The notes under the pieces: generated by a model
What the model was told of the DNA's origin: nothing
Seen by the model: the letters and a program-made list of their open reading frames with translations, nothing else
Database searches by the model: none
Assembly (NCBI GenBank): GCA_902826605.1
Contig: CADEFM010000018.1
Coordinates: forward strand, 1-64,000
From: an uncultured Acidobacteriota bacterium
Lineage (GTDB): Bacteria; Acidobacteriota; Terriglobia; Bryobacterales; Bryobacteraceae
Reading direction: 5' to 3'
Length of the DNA stretch: 64,000 bases
Shown here: piece after piece, positions 10,681 to 19,901 of the stretch
Layout of the letters: the number at the start of each line of letters is the position of its first letter
Numbering within the stretch: the first letter of the stretch is position 1
Position numbers and translations under genes: made by a program

Positions 10681-11631
10681 TTAAGGGGCGACGGGCTGTT
10701 GCGCGGAGGCCGCGCTGGAATCCACAAACACGACCTGATTGCGTCCATGGCGTTTGGCGCGGTACAACGCGTCATCGGCAACGCGAATGAGCCATTCCGC
10801 GGTGGCTCCCTCGCTGGGGATGGATGCGGTGGCGCCGAAGCTGCAGGTCACGAGTCTCGATTCCTGGGTGAAGGACATAGGGGTGTCCGCAAGAACGGCG
10901 CGCATGCGTTCGGTTTCTTTGCGAGTGGCGGCTTCGTCGCAGCCTGGAAGGATGATTAGAAATTCCTCACCCCCATAGCGTCCGATGGCATCGTAAGGAC
11001 GGATACACCCGCTGACACGGCGAACGAATTCCCGCAGCACGGCGTCGCCGGCAAAGTGACCGTATGTATCGTTGACGGACTTGAAATGATCGAGATCGGC
11101 AAGCACCACACCGACAGGGCGGTTTTCGCGTGCGCCGCGCGCGAGCTCCCGCTCGAAGACATCCAGAATGGAGAGGCGGTTCCAGGTGCGCGTGAGAAAA
11201 TCCTTGGTGGCTTGCTCGCGCAACTCCTCGCGAGCGGAGATCAATTCTCCCTGCAGTTCGATAATCCGGACGCCGGGGCGGAGACGCACTTTTAGTTCGT
11301 GCTGGTCGAAGGGTTTGGTTAAGTAGTCGTCGGCACCCGCCTCCATGCCTTCGATCAAGTCCTCGCGCTCGCCCTTGGAGCTGAGCAGAATGATGTAGCT
11401 GTAGACGTCCTTGTCCTTGGCGGTGGCGCGCACGTGGCGGCACACATCGGGGCCGGTCATCCCTGGCATCATCCAATCGAGAATGGCGAGCCGAGGAGGA
11501 TTTTCGGATTGGAAGATATTCCAAGCCTCGCTGCCGTCGGAGGCGACGACCACCTCGTAACCCCACCTGGTCAAGGTGGCTTCCAGCAGATGGCGCGAGA
11601 CCACGCTATCGTCAGCGATCAGGATGCGCAT
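10681..11631 (-). CDS. Response regulator with GGDEF domain (diguanylate cyclase, PleD-like)
   Basis: A 316-aa protein starting at the ATG that opens MRILIADDSVVSR; the frame extends further upstream but without likeness to the family. The receiver domain (about 1-120) has acidic DD, the phospho-acceptor aspartate in LAILDWMMPGMTG and the lysine in YLTKPFD. A coiled linker (ELISAREELREQATKD) leads to the GGDEF domain with metal-binding LADLDHFKSVNDTYGH and active-site GGEEF. An I-site RPYD lies five residues before GGEEF, so product inhibition is expected. It makes cyclic-di-GMP from GTP when phosphorylated. No cognate kinase gene is adjacent. A PilZ receptor is encoded 2 kb away. Confidence 0.93.
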   Translation of the reverse strand: MRILIADDSVVSRHLLEATLTRWGYEVVVASDGSEAWNIFQSENPPRLAILDWMMPGMTGPDVCRHVRATAKDKDVYSYIILLSSKGEREDLIEGMEAGADDYLTKPFDQHELKVRLRPGVRIIELQGELISAREELREQATKDFLTRTWNRLSILDVFERELARGARENRPVGVVLADLDHFKSVNDTYGHFAGDAVLREFVRRVSGCIRPYDAIGRYGGEEFLIILPGCDEAATRKETERMRAVLADTPMSFTQESRLVTCSFGATASIPSEGATAEWLIRVADDALYRAKRHGRNQVVFVDSSAASAQQPVAP

Positions 11632-11757
11632 ATGGTCGGAGCTTCCATCATCAAACCGATTATACCCACCACGGGTTATGGCCGCGATAACTTGTTGGCA
11701 CTTGTCATACTTATCGGCTGCGCGCTGCTTTTGCTCCATCCTGGTATGCTCAACTGC

Positions 11758-12408
11758 ATGGCGCTATTGGTCTTGCGGCACGAAGCCTTCGAGCATTTAG
11801 GATACTTCGAAGAGGTGCTGAACCAGCTTCATCTGCCGTTTATTTACAAAGATTTAGGTGACCCTATCCATTTGGATGGCTATGCCGGCCTGGTGGTGAT
11901 GGGAGGGCCCCAATCCGCCAACGATTCGGGTGCGGCGCTGGATGCCGAGCGGCGGCTGATCTCCGATGCGGTCGACGGCGGTTTGCCTGTGCTGGGAATC
12001 TGTTTGGGAGCGCAGTTAATCGCCAAAGTCTTGGGAGCGCGCGTGTACAAGAATTCCGTGAAGGAAATCGGATGGGCACCGGTTCATTTTACCGAGCGGG
12101 GCAGGGAAGATCCGTTATTCGCAGGGTTGCCGTCGCCCACGGTTTTCTTCCATTGGCATGCTGAAACGTTCGATCTTCCCGATGGGGCGGAATGGCTGGC
12201 GTACACGGAAGGATGCCGTAACCAGGCTTTTCGCGTGGGGCGGAACGTTTACGGCATTCAATTTCATCCGGAGATCACGCCGGACATGATTTCCGATTGG
12301 TCGGCGCACTGGCATGAGACTATCGAACCGCATGCCTTCGACACCGCGCCACTGGCAAAAAGGGTCTTGGAGGCTTGGTTGAGGCAGAGCGGACTCCTTG
12401 CGGTTTGA
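11758..12408 (+). CDS. Class I glutamine amidotransferase (GMP synthase-like)
   Basis: A 216-aa protein with the GATase1 fold. The nucleophile cysteine lies in GICLGAQLIAKVLGA near residue 80, and the catalytic His-Glu pair lies in YGIQFHPEIT near 175. The opening MALLVLRHEAFEHLGYF and the GGPQSAND loop are typical of the stand-alone GMP-synthase-like amidotransferases, which often hydrolyse gamma-glutamyl compounds rather than feed a synthase. No synthetase domain is attached. The upstream ATG at 11746 is an alternative start. The gene is divergent from the diguanylate cyclase, with about 125 bp between the starts. Confidence 0.85.
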   Translation: MALLVLRHEAFEHLGYFEEVLNQLHLPFIYKDLGDPIHLDGYAGLVVMGGPQSANDSGAALDAERRLISDAVDGGLPVLGICLGAQLIAKVLGARVYKNSVKEIGWAPVHFTERGREDPLFAGLPSPTVFFHWHAETFDLPDGAEWLAYTEGCRNQAFRVGRNVYGIQFHPEITPDMISDWSAHWHETIEPHAFDTAPLAKRVLEAWLRQSGLLAV

Positions 12409-12440
12409 GACGGTGAAACGCTCCAGAATCGCTGCGTGAT

Positions 12441-14012
12441 ATGATCACTGCGACTACAAAAGCATCGGAGACGTTTGTGTGCACATCACGGATTGCCATC
12501 ATCCCGCTTCTCATCCTCAGCAGCGCCGCAATTGCTGGTGCACAGATCACCAGCAACCCACTTCCGGAACCCATTGTGAAGCGCGGGCTTGCCGTCGAGG
12601 TTAAGGACCTGGTACGCCTGCCCGATACGCGCGGTGTTCGTCCCGCCGATCGCGACGTGAATCCCGCCGGCTGGGCGCGTGTGAGCTATGTGCGCGATCT
12701 GCCGGACGGCCGCCGCTTCGCCAACGACTCGCGTGGATTTCTGTATCTCATCGATGCGGGCAATCAGACACCGCATTTATATGCCGATGTGGAGGCAATC
12801 TTTCCGCTCGGAGTTTACAATCGGCTTGAAAGCGGGTTCATTGGCTTCGCCTTTCACCCGGAATTCGCGTCGAACGGCCTGTTCTACACGGTGCATAGCG
12901 AGATGGGGGCGGGGAATTCGAAAATACCCGACTTCATTCCGATCAGCTATGGTTTGAAAGACGTTACCTACCACAACGTCATCACGGAATGGCACGCGAC
13001 CAACCCGGCGGCTAATACGTTCGAAGGCACGCGGCGCGAGCTGCTTCGCGAAGCTCATGTGGTCCAAAACCTGACTCATCCCATGGGAGCCGTTGAGTTC
13101 AACCCATTTGCGAAAAGGGGTGATGAGGATTACGGCTTGCTGTACACCAGCGGCAGCGATCATGGATTTAGCAATGGCAGCGGGCCGAACGCCAGCAATC
13201 CCGCGCAGACGCAAAGGCTGGACTCAATCATGACCGCCATTCTGCGCATCGATCCGCGCAGTCCGTCCGTGACGCATGGACAAAAGGGGCTCGGCGACTA
13301 CACCATTCCAATGGCAAACAAGTTCGCCGCTGACGGCGACCCGAATACGCTTGGAGAGATTTATGCCTATGGGTTCCGGAATGCCCACCGGCTTTCCTGG
13401 GACACGGACGGAACGATGTTCGCTTCCGATATCGGAATGAATCAGATCGAAGAGGTCAACATCGTCCACAATGGCGGGAATTACGGGTGGATGAAGCGCG
13501 AAGGCTACTTCGACAATGGCAGGCCGCGCGGAGGCGCGCTGGATCAGTTGTATCCTCTTGCGCCGGAAATTCTAGATGGCCGCGTGAAGGACGGATTTAC
13601 GTACCCCGTTATCGCGTACGATCACGACGAGGGGCGCGCGGTGGCCGGCGGCTTCGCGTATCACGGGCGCATCGCCGCACTGAACGGAAAGTTCGTATTC
13701 GGCGACGTCCAATCCGGACGTGTGTTTGTTTCCGATGTCTCAGCGATGAAAAAGGCCGACGACGGAATTCCTAAGACGGTCGCGCCGGTGGAAGAGATCC
13801 AACTGTATGTGCGCGATGCGAGCGGAAAACGCGTGGACGTGTCATTTCGCGGGCTGGCGGAGAAGACCATGGGCAAGGACTTGACTCGCGCCGACCTGCA
13901 TATCGGCCGCAGCCGCGAGGGCGAGTTGTTTCTCACCTCCAGGCAGGACGGCATGATCCGCATGCTGGTTCCCGACAGTGGGGGCGCAGCTACCCCAACG
14001 GCCGGACGGTAA
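12441..14012 (+). CDS. Secreted PQQ-dependent sugar dehydrogenase (glucose/sorbosone dehydrogenase family)
   Basis: A 523-aa exported protein with an N-terminal hydrophobic signal (IAIIPLLILSSAAIAGAQ, ending near residue 35). The body has the beta-propeller features of the GSDH family: SGFIGFAFHPEF, a long insertion, NLTHPMGAVEFNP, IYAYGFRNAHRLSWD, DIGMNQIEEVNIV, GGNYGWMKREG and AVAGGFAYHGRIAALNGKFVFGD. Such proteins oxidise sugars or other polyols in the periplasm using PQQ and calcium. The substrate is unknown. The gene is about 30 bp after the amidotransferase gene and converges with the amidohydrolase gene. Confidence 0.85.
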   Translation: MITATTKASETFVCTSRIAIIPLLILSSAAIAGAQITSNPLPEPIVKRGLAVEVKDLVRLPDTRGVRPADRDVNPAGWARVSYVRDLPDGRRFANDSRGFLYLIDAGNQTPHLYADVEAIFPLGVYNRLESGFIGFAFHPEFASNGLFYTVHSEMGAGNSKIPDFIPISYGLKDVTYHNVITEWHATNPAANTFEGTRRELLREAHVVQNLTHPMGAVEFNPFAKRGDEDYGLLYTSGSDHGFSNGSGPNASNPAQTQRLDSIMTAILRIDPRSPSVTHGQKGLGDYTIPMANKFAADGDPNTLGEIYAYGFRNAHRLSWDTDGTMFASDIGMNQIEEVNIVHNGGNYGWMKREGYFDNGRPRGGALDQLYPLAPEILDGRVKDGFTYPVIAYDHDEGRAVAGGFAYHGRIAALNGKFVFGDVQSGRVFVSDVSAMKKADDGIPKTVAPVEEIQLYVRDASGKRVDVSFRGLAEKTMGKDLTRADLHIGRSREGELFLTSRQDGMIRMLVPDSGGAATPTAGR

Positions 14013-14020
14013 CCCGGATT

Positions 14021-15316
14021 TCAGCGAGCGGCGGTCCACCGTGACCGCAAAGCGGCGCGGTCGACTTGCGACCCGCGAAGATAGACGCTGGAGATGCGCC
14101 GGGTATTTGTGATGTCATCCAGCGGATTCGCGTCGAGCACGAGGAAGTCCGCGCTCTTGCCCGACGCCACCATTCCGGCGTCGGCGACTTGCAACAGGTC
14201 GGCCGCGTTGCGTGTGGAAGCAACGATAACCTGAGCCGGCGTCATGCCGGATGCGACCATGTCCGCCATTTCTTCGTGCGCAGCCCACGGGATGCCCCCG
14301 TCAGTTCCTAAAGCGATCTTGATGCCCGCGGAGTTGAGCTTTGCGAGATTTCGCGATTGGATTCCGAAGAACTGCTGGGCTTTGGGATCATCTTTGCTGT
14401 CTGCCTGAATTTTCGCGAACTCCGCGGCCGGGAGGCTTTCGCGCAGCCAAGAACGGTCTACCCGCACGCCACGATCGGGAAGATTCGGGTCCACGATCAT
14501 GTTTGGCTTGGCTTTCATCATTTTCAGGAACTCATCGTCGATGTCCATATCCCGGACGCCATGGGCGAACGCGTCGACGCCGGCCCGGAGGACCCCCTTC
14601 GCATCTTCAAGCGTAAAGATATGGGCAATGACTCTGAGATTGTTCTTGTGGGCTTCGTCAATGACGGCGCGATACTGTTCCGGGCTCAGCTTGGTCACGG
14701 TGTGATCCCGGTCGTCGACCCAGATTTTAATCAGGTCCACCTTCTTCGCGGCCATATCCTGCACAGCCTTCCGTGCCTCGGCTTCATTGTGAATCCAGAA
14801 GGGCGCTTGGGTGCGGCCCGGTTCCGGTCCTGTAAGGCCGCGTCCGGCTGTACGGGATCGGGCGGCATTGGGGATGGTTTCGGCGCGCACCTGGAATGCG
14901 ACATCGCCCGTATCCTGGCCCATACTCATCGCCACGCCGATGCCATAATACGCAAAATGCTGTAACTGATCGACGAGAGCATCGCGAGTTACCGCGAGGT
15001 GCTTATGGGCGTCGACGATGGCTGGCATGACGGTCTTGCCCGTGAGATCCACGTGAGCCGTTCCCGCGGGTACTTTGAGCTGCCCTTTTCGGCCGACTGC
15101 GGTGAAACGGCCATTCTCAACAAGGAACGCCGCATCCGCGATGGGCGCGCTGCCGTCTCCGGTAATGAGACGCGCCCCTTCGTATACCGTGACCGCCGCG
15201 GGTTGCTGCGCCTCGCCCGCCACCGGCATGAAATATACCGTGGCCAAGACGAGAGTGAGTGAAAGCACACCTAGAATATCCGTCGCTGTCCGAGATTCCA
15301 ACGTGGCACGTCGCAT
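14021..15316 (-). CDS. Secreted amidohydrolase (imidazolonepropionase/prolidase-like)
   Basis: A 431-aa protein from the ATG at 15316 (MRRATLESR), followed by a signal sequence ending near GEAQQ. It has the metal-dependent amidohydrolase pattern: EGARLITGDGSAPI opening, VDAHKHL for the first metal ligands, a lysine in DLIKIWVDD in the carbamate position, RVIAHIFT and AFAHGVRD histidines, and ALGTDGGIPW carrying the final aspartate. The C-terminal GKSADFLVLDANPLDDI is a family hallmark. It probably cleaves an amide or peptide-like bond in the periplasm. Longer upstream starts exist but precede the signal peptide awkwardly. Confidence 0.85.
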   Translation of the reverse strand: MRRATLESRTATDILGVLSLTLVLATVYFMPVAGEAQQPAAVTVYEGARLITGDGSAPIADAAFLVENGRFTAVGRKGQLKVPAGTAHVDLTGKTVMPAIVDAHKHLAVTRDALVDQLQHFAYYGIGVAMSMGQDTGDVAFQVRAETIPNAARSRTAGRGLTGPEPGRTQAPFWIHNEAEARKAVQDMAAKKVDLIKIWVDDRDHTVTKLSPEQYRAVIDEAHKNNLRVIAHIFTLEDAKGVLRAGVDAFAHGVRDMDIDDEFLKMMKAKPNMIVDPNLPDRGVRVDRSWLRESLPAAEFAKIQADSKDDPKAQQFFGIQSRNLAKLNSAGIKIALGTDGGIPWAAHEEMADMVASGMTPAQVIVASTRNAADLLQVADAGMVASGKSADFLVLDANPLDDITNTRRISSVYLRGSQVDRAALRSRWTAAR

Positions 15317-15503
15317 AGTGGTTCTTCTCCAGTCTGGCATCGCGTGTACCGGCCAAGCTTCACTTCCGTTCGCCGGGGTTCGCGTCGCTATCATATCCTA
15401 TCCAAACTTTGAATAGGCCGGTAACGCGGGCCAGCGCACAGGATTAGAGGAATGGTGAAATAGAAGACAGCTCTGAATACACACAAATAGGGAGTGACCA
15501 CCG

Positions 15504-16514
15504 ATGACAAGACTGGCGTTGACACGAATGGGCTTTGCGCTGATCGCCGCGGGCTGGGCAAGCGCCGAGACGCATGAACTGAAGTTATCGCCGGCAAACG
15601 TGCATTGGGGCTACTACGATGCGGGCGTCAAGCCGGTGCTCAAGGTGGCGTCGGGGGACACCGTGCGCGTTGAGACGATGGTTGCCGGAGGCATGGAGCG
15701 TCTGAGATTGGCGGGCGTTCCGGACGGAGACATCCCGGAGTCCCTGAAGCAAGTAGAACGGACTGTCACGGATCGCGGTCCGGGCGTTCATCCTCTCACC
15801 GGTCCGATTTACGTGGAAGGCGCGGAAATCGGCGATGTATTGGAGGTGCGAATCCTGGGATTCGAGTTTCTGCACAACTTTGGCGTCACTGGATTCCGGC
15901 CCGGCAGCGGGACGCTTCCCGACGAATTCCCTTACGCTCGATTCAAACGAATTCCGATTGATCCGGCGGCAGGGACGGCGGAATTCCGTCCAGGTCTAAA
16001 GCTGAAGCTGGCACCCTTCTTTGGCTCCATTGGCGTTGCTGCTCCTTCCATCGTGCATCGTCTATCGAGCGGCCCTCCGGGAGTTCACGCGGGCAATCTT
16101 GACAACAAGGAACTCGTGGCCGGGTCCATTTTGTATTTGCCAGTCCATGTTCCGGGCGCCTTGATTTCGCTGGGTGACGGACATGGCCTGCAGGGCGATG
16201 GTGAGGTTACGGTAACGGCGCTCGAGACCTCACTGCGTGGGACGGTTCAGATATTTGTGCGCAAGGGAAAGCAAATTCGCTGGCCCCGCGCGGAGACGCC
16301 GACGCATTTCATCACGATGGGGCTGCATCCGGACCTGGACGAAGCGGCTCGCATGGCCACGCGCGAAATGATCGATTTTCTGGTGGCCGAAAAAGGAATG
16401 TCGCGCGATGACGCGTACATATTTTCCTCATTGGCCGTGGATCTGCGGGTGACTCAGCTCGTCGATGACACCAAGGGGATCCATGCAATGCTGCTCAAGT
16501 CGCTTTTCCAGTAG
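15504..16514 (+). CDS. Secreted acetamidase/formamidase family protein
   Basis: A 336-aa protein with a short signal sequence (ending WASAETHEL). The body matches the FmdA/AmdA amidase fold: NVHWGYYD, a GPIYVEGAEIGDVLEVRIL block, SIGVAAP, GPPGVHAGNLDNKEL, LYLPVHVPGALISLGDGHGLQGDGEV and the C-terminal SSLAVDLRVTQLVDD. These enzymes hydrolyse formamide or acetamide to ammonia and the acid. The exported form suggests a periplasmic amide substrate. It starts about 190 bp from, and divergent to, the amidohydrolase gene. Confidence 0.88.
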   Translation: MTRLALTRMGFALIAAGWASAETHELKLSPANVHWGYYDAGVKPVLKVASGDTVRVETMVAGGMERLRLAGVPDGDIPESLKQVERTVTDRGPGVHPLTGPIYVEGAEIGDVLEVRILGFEFLHNFGVTGFRPGSGTLPDEFPYARFKRIPIDPAAGTAEFRPGLKLKLAPFFGSIGVAAPSIVHRLSSGPPGVHAGNLDNKELVAGSILYLPVHVPGALISLGDGHGLQGDGEVTVTALETSLRGTVQIFVRKGKQIRWPRAETPTHFITMGLHPDLDEAARMATREMIDFLVAEKGMSRDDAYIFSSLAVDLRVTQLVDDTKGIHAMLLKSLFQ

Positions 16515-16610
16515 TTGCCGGGTGGATCCGTGAAGCTAGCTTTGGTCCGAATTCCAGCCGGTGTATACTCAGCTTTGTTACTTTTGAATCGTTTTGGATT
16601 GGAGAAACCT

Positions 16611-17810
16611 ATGATCAATAAAAAGGTACGTTTCGCGCTGCTCAGCCTGACTGTAGCGGGCGTCGCCGGCCTGGGAGTCGTCGCCGTCGCACAGAACTCG
16701 AGCAAACCGATGGATATGCCAGTTTTTGAGGTGGATCCCTCGTGGCCGAAACTCCCCAATAACTGGGTCGTGGGTGTTGTATCGTCCGTGACCGTGGACA
16801 GACGCGACCATGTTTGGATTCTGCACCGGCCCCGCAGCGTAAAAGCGGAACTCAAGGAAAGGTCGGCCCCACCGGTACTGGAGTTCGATGCCGATGGAAA
16901 GTTTGTGAATGCGTGGGGTGGAGCGGGTGAAGGATATGATTGGCCCGTGACCGAGCACGGGATTCTGGTCGATAAGAGCGACACCGTCTGGATCGGCGGC
17001 AGCGGCGACGGCGATGACTTCCTGCTAAAGTTCACGCTGCAAGGAAAATTTGTGAAGGAGTTTTTTGGAAAAGGCCTGAGCAAAGGCAATGCGGACACCT
17101 CGGCGTTGAATAAGCCATCCGACATGTCGATCTACGCCAAGACCAACGAGGTATTCATATCCGATGGCTACGGCAACCGCCGGGTAATCGTATTGGATGC
17201 CAACACGGGAGCATTCAAACGGATGTGGGGAGCGTTTGGCAATCCTCCGGACAGCGCGCCTCCGGCGGGCGCTCCTGGCGGGGGAGGCCGAGGGGGACAG
17301 GGGAAGGGAGCGCCGCCCCCGCCTTTCGCGACGGAAGGCACAGGTTCACCGACATTCGGCAATCCGGTCCATGCCGTCAAGATCTCAAACGACGATCTTG
17401 TTTACGTCGCCGACCGCCCAAATCGGCGCGTTCAAGTTTTCACCCCCGCGGGAAAATACGTGACACAGGTCTTCATCAACCGCGCGATACCTTCGGGTGG
17501 AACTGCGGCGGGGATTGCCTTCTCTCCGGATGCGGAGCAACGTTTTCTATATGTTTCCGATCTCGGAAACTCACACTTGGCTGTGCTGGACCGCAAGACG
17601 CTGCAGGAGTTGTATCAGTTCGGACCTAAGGGCACCAAGCCGGGCGAGTTTCAGGCGCCCCATCTTCTTGCAGTGGATTCGAAGGGCAACCTGTACACGG
17701 CAGAAGTGAACCCAGGTAACCGGGCGCAGAAGTTCTTGTACAAGGGGACGTCGCGGACGGTTCCGCCTAACGCGCTGACGCCCGCTCAGTTGTCGGCTGC
17801 AGTCCAATAG
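16611..17810 (+). CDS. Secreted NHL-repeat beta-propeller protein (paralogue 1)
   Basis: A 399-aa protein starting at an ATG with GGAG seven bases upstream. A signal sequence (FALLSLTVAGVAGLGVVAVAQ) precedes repeated NHL blades, for example PVFEVDPSWPKLP, VDRRDHVWILHRPRS, ISDGYGNRRVIVLD, YVADRPNRRVQVF and AVDSKGNLYTAEVNPGNR. A Gly/Pro-rich loop sits near residues 220-245. The fold resembles the lyase domain of peptidyl-alpha-hydroxyglycine alpha-amidating enzymes, but enzyme activity is not established. A clear paralogue is encoded at 61674-62753. It follows the formamidase-like gene by about 100 bp on the same strand. Confidence 0.85.
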   Translation: MINKKVRFALLSLTVAGVAGLGVVAVAQNSSKPMDMPVFEVDPSWPKLPNNWVVGVVSSVTVDRRDHVWILHRPRSVKAELKERSAPPVLEFDADGKFVNAWGGAGEGYDWPVTEHGILVDKSDTVWIGGSGDGDDFLLKFTLQGKFVKEFFGKGLSKGNADTSALNKPSDMSIYAKTNEVFISDGYGNRRVIVLDANTGAFKRMWGAFGNPPDSAPPAGAPGGGGRGGQGKGAPPPPFATEGTGSPTFGNPVHAVKISNDDLVYVADRPNRRVQVFTPAGKYVTQVFINRAIPSGGTAAGIAFSPDAEQRFLYVSDLGNSHLAVLDRKTLQELYQFGPKGTKPGEFQAPHLLAVDSKGNLYTAEVNPGNRAQKFLYKGTSRTVPPNALTPAQLSAAVQ

Positions 17811-17896
17811 TTCGCGCGCAGCGGGCGAAACCTAGCTTGGCATAGGCTGAAAGGCATCGCGCGCGGCGCAGATGTTCTGGAGTAAAGGAGCCTCTT

Positions 17897-18439
17897 ATGA
17901 CAAAGTTCAAACAGGCGCACACCGGTCTTCGGTTGCTCGCGCTGGGAATAGGAATCCTGATTCTGGCGGGGATGGCGGATCGCGCGGCCTGGACGAACCA
18001 GAAGCCCACGCAGAGTTCCGCGGACCTGCAAAGCCCGCTGGCGGCATACGGCGCCGAGGCTGTTTCGATCGACCCTGCTAGCCGAGAGTTCAAAACTCCC
18101 GAACAATTCGAATGGAAGGGCCGTCCCGCAAGTGCCAGTCAGGCGGCCACGCTGTTCGGCGATTCTGCGAAGGCGGGCATGTATGTCCAATTACTGAAGC
18201 GCGGGCCCGACGATTGGAGCACACCGCACTCGCATCCGAATGACCGGTTCATCACCGTCCTGGCCGGCACGTTTAAGATCGGCACGGGAGCAAAGCTGGA
18301 TAAGAACAACACAGTTTCTCTGGGACCGGGCAGCGTCGTGAAGGACATCGCGAATCAGATGCACTTCGATGGTACGGGGCCAGAGGGTGTGACGCTAGAG
18401 ATCATTGGCATGGGACCGGCTACGGCGGTCAGGAACTAG
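17897..18439 (+). CDS. Secreted cupin-domain protein
   Basis: A 180-aa protein with an N-terminal membrane/signal segment (LLALGIGILILAGMAD) and a single cupin barrel from about residue 90. The metal-type motif is seen as STPHSHPNDRFITVLAGTF, then LGPGSVVKDIANQMHFDG, giving His-x-His and Glu-less first motif plus a later His. AAGG-type ribosome site AAAGGAG lies upstream. Its position after the NHL gene suggests a shared operon of periplasmic functions. The substrate is unknown. Confidence 0.8.
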   Translation: MTKFKQAHTGLRLLALGIGILILAGMADRAAWTNQKPTQSSADLQSPLAAYGAEAVSIDPASREFKTPEQFEWKGRPASASQAATLFGDSAKAGMYVQLLKRGPDDWSTPHSHPNDRFITVLAGTFKIGTGAKLDKNNTVSLGPGSVVKDIANQMHFDGTGPEGVTLEIIGMGPATAVRN

Positions 18440-18507
18440 GCCGACCCAGGCTCCCCACGGGTCATGCCAACGCCGGGTGAACCCTGAGTTCTGCTTGGTC
18501 GAAAGTC

Positions 18508-19803
18508 ATGAGAAAGTGCGCTTTGTTGCTCACCGCCCTCCTCTGGCAGGGACATCTAAATGCGTCGACGTGTATGGTGTTCCCGCCCTGTGATCTGCTC
18601 CGAATAGACAGTGTTCTTTTCATCGGCAAAGCCCTTGATTCCGGCACCCTCACGTCCCCCGATACTCGGAGCTATGTCCGTTTCAGCGTCCAGGAAAGCT
18701 TCACGGGCCTTCCCGCAGGAACGAAAGAAGTAGTTGTGTTGACGGAAGATTCGCCGGCGCATAAGGGGCAAATCTATTTGATCGATGCCGCGCGGGGCGC
18801 GGATGGAACCCTGGTCTCCCGAATGTGTGGAGCCTCCGGCGAAGTTACTTCCCCCGCTGCAAAGGAAGTTTTGGACTACCTTCGAGAACGAGCTAAAGGC
18901 GAGGTTCAAACATCCTTGCGTGTTTGGGTTTCTGTGTCATCTTCGTCCCTGCCGGAAATACAAGTGGTCGCTTCGAGTGCGGAAAACAGCCGATCCGGCG
19001 TCACGAACAAAGACGGTATGGTTGTTCTTGATGACATTTCCCCGGGAGTCTATCGACTGACTATCGCGAATTTGCACTATACCTCTGATCCCAAGCGTAA
19101 GTCCGACACTGAAGTACAAGCGTTGGCGGGAACCTGTCCCGTCGCCCAAATCTATTTGCAGGGTGATAGCGGGCTTCGGGGACGCGTGCGAGATTCAAAA
19201 GGCGTATCGGTCCCAGCTTTAACGTTGCAGGCTTTTCAAGTTCCAGACGATCCGGCGGATACGGTTTCGATGGAGAGTCCTTGGTATGAGGTGCAGACGG
19301 ACGCTGAAGGAAATTTTGAGCTAAGCAATGTGGTGCCCGGTCGCTATTATTTGGGAACAAACCTTATCGAGTTGAGGACGGCACCCATTCCAAGGACCTA
19401 CTACCCGGGTCAAACTGGCCGCGATGGCGCCTTGCCAATTGGAGCGAAGCTCGGCGCAGTTACGGACAATTTAATTTACACTCTCCCCGATTTTGGGCCA
19501 AAACGGACAATCAAGATTTGCGTTGTGGACCAGGATGGGCACCCCGCCGCTGGGGCACAAGTTCTCGATTCATTCGATGCGTCGGGAGAAGCCTTCGCGG
19601 CGATCCATCGGATGGAAACGGGCACCGATGGGTGCGCGGAGTTTAATGGACTGGCGAAGGCAATGTATGCTTTGTACGCGTTCATGCCAGGACCACAACC
19701 ACCCCTGGGCGCCAGGTTTTCGGAATCGGCGGTCGTTCCTTTCGGTGAGCTTGCGTTTGAAGCTTCGCTGAAGTTGGGGCCGCCATTACTTATCCCAAGA
19801 TGA
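18508..19803 (+). CDS. Secreted protein with carboxypeptidase-regulatory-like/SdrD-type domains
   Basis: A 431-aa exported protein. The signal sequence runs LLLTALLWQGHLNAS, and a cysteine-bearing TCMVFPPCDLL follows. Around residues 150-225 and again at 225-300 and 330-410 there are repeated beta-sandwich segments with the pattern GVTNKDGMVVLDDISPGVYRLTI, TDAEGNFELSNVVPGRYYLG and TGTDGCAEFNGLAKAMYALY, which are carboxypeptidase-regulatory-like domains. Such proteins are abundant in Acidobacteria. No catalytic domain was recognised. A structural or surface role is inferred. Confidence 0.7.
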   Translation: MRKCALLLTALLWQGHLNASTCMVFPPCDLLRIDSVLFIGKALDSGTLTSPDTRSYVRFSVQESFTGLPAGTKEVVVLTEDSPAHKGQIYLIDAARGADGTLVSRMCGASGEVTSPAAKEVLDYLRERAKGEVQTSLRVWVSVSSSSLPEIQVVASSAENSRSGVTNKDGMVVLDDISPGVYRLTIANLHYTSDPKRKSDTEVQALAGTCPVAQIYLQGDSGLRGRVRDSKGVSVPALTLQAFQVPDDPADTVSMESPWYEVQTDAEGNFELSNVVPGRYYLGTNLIELRTAPIPRTYYPGQTGRDGALPIGAKLGAVTDNLIYTLPDFGPKRTIKICVVDQDGHPAAGAQVLDSFDASGEAFAAIHRMETGTDGCAEFNGLAKAMYALYAFMPGPQPPLGARFSESAVVPFGELAFEASLKLGPPLLIPR

Positions 19804-19901
19804 GGCAGTAGCGTCGTCTTAGACGATTCCGCGGACCAGTGCGTTTACTCCGGCGGGTTTGCGCGCCTTACGGTCAAGCGAACGATTGTCGCTACAGCCG
19901 C

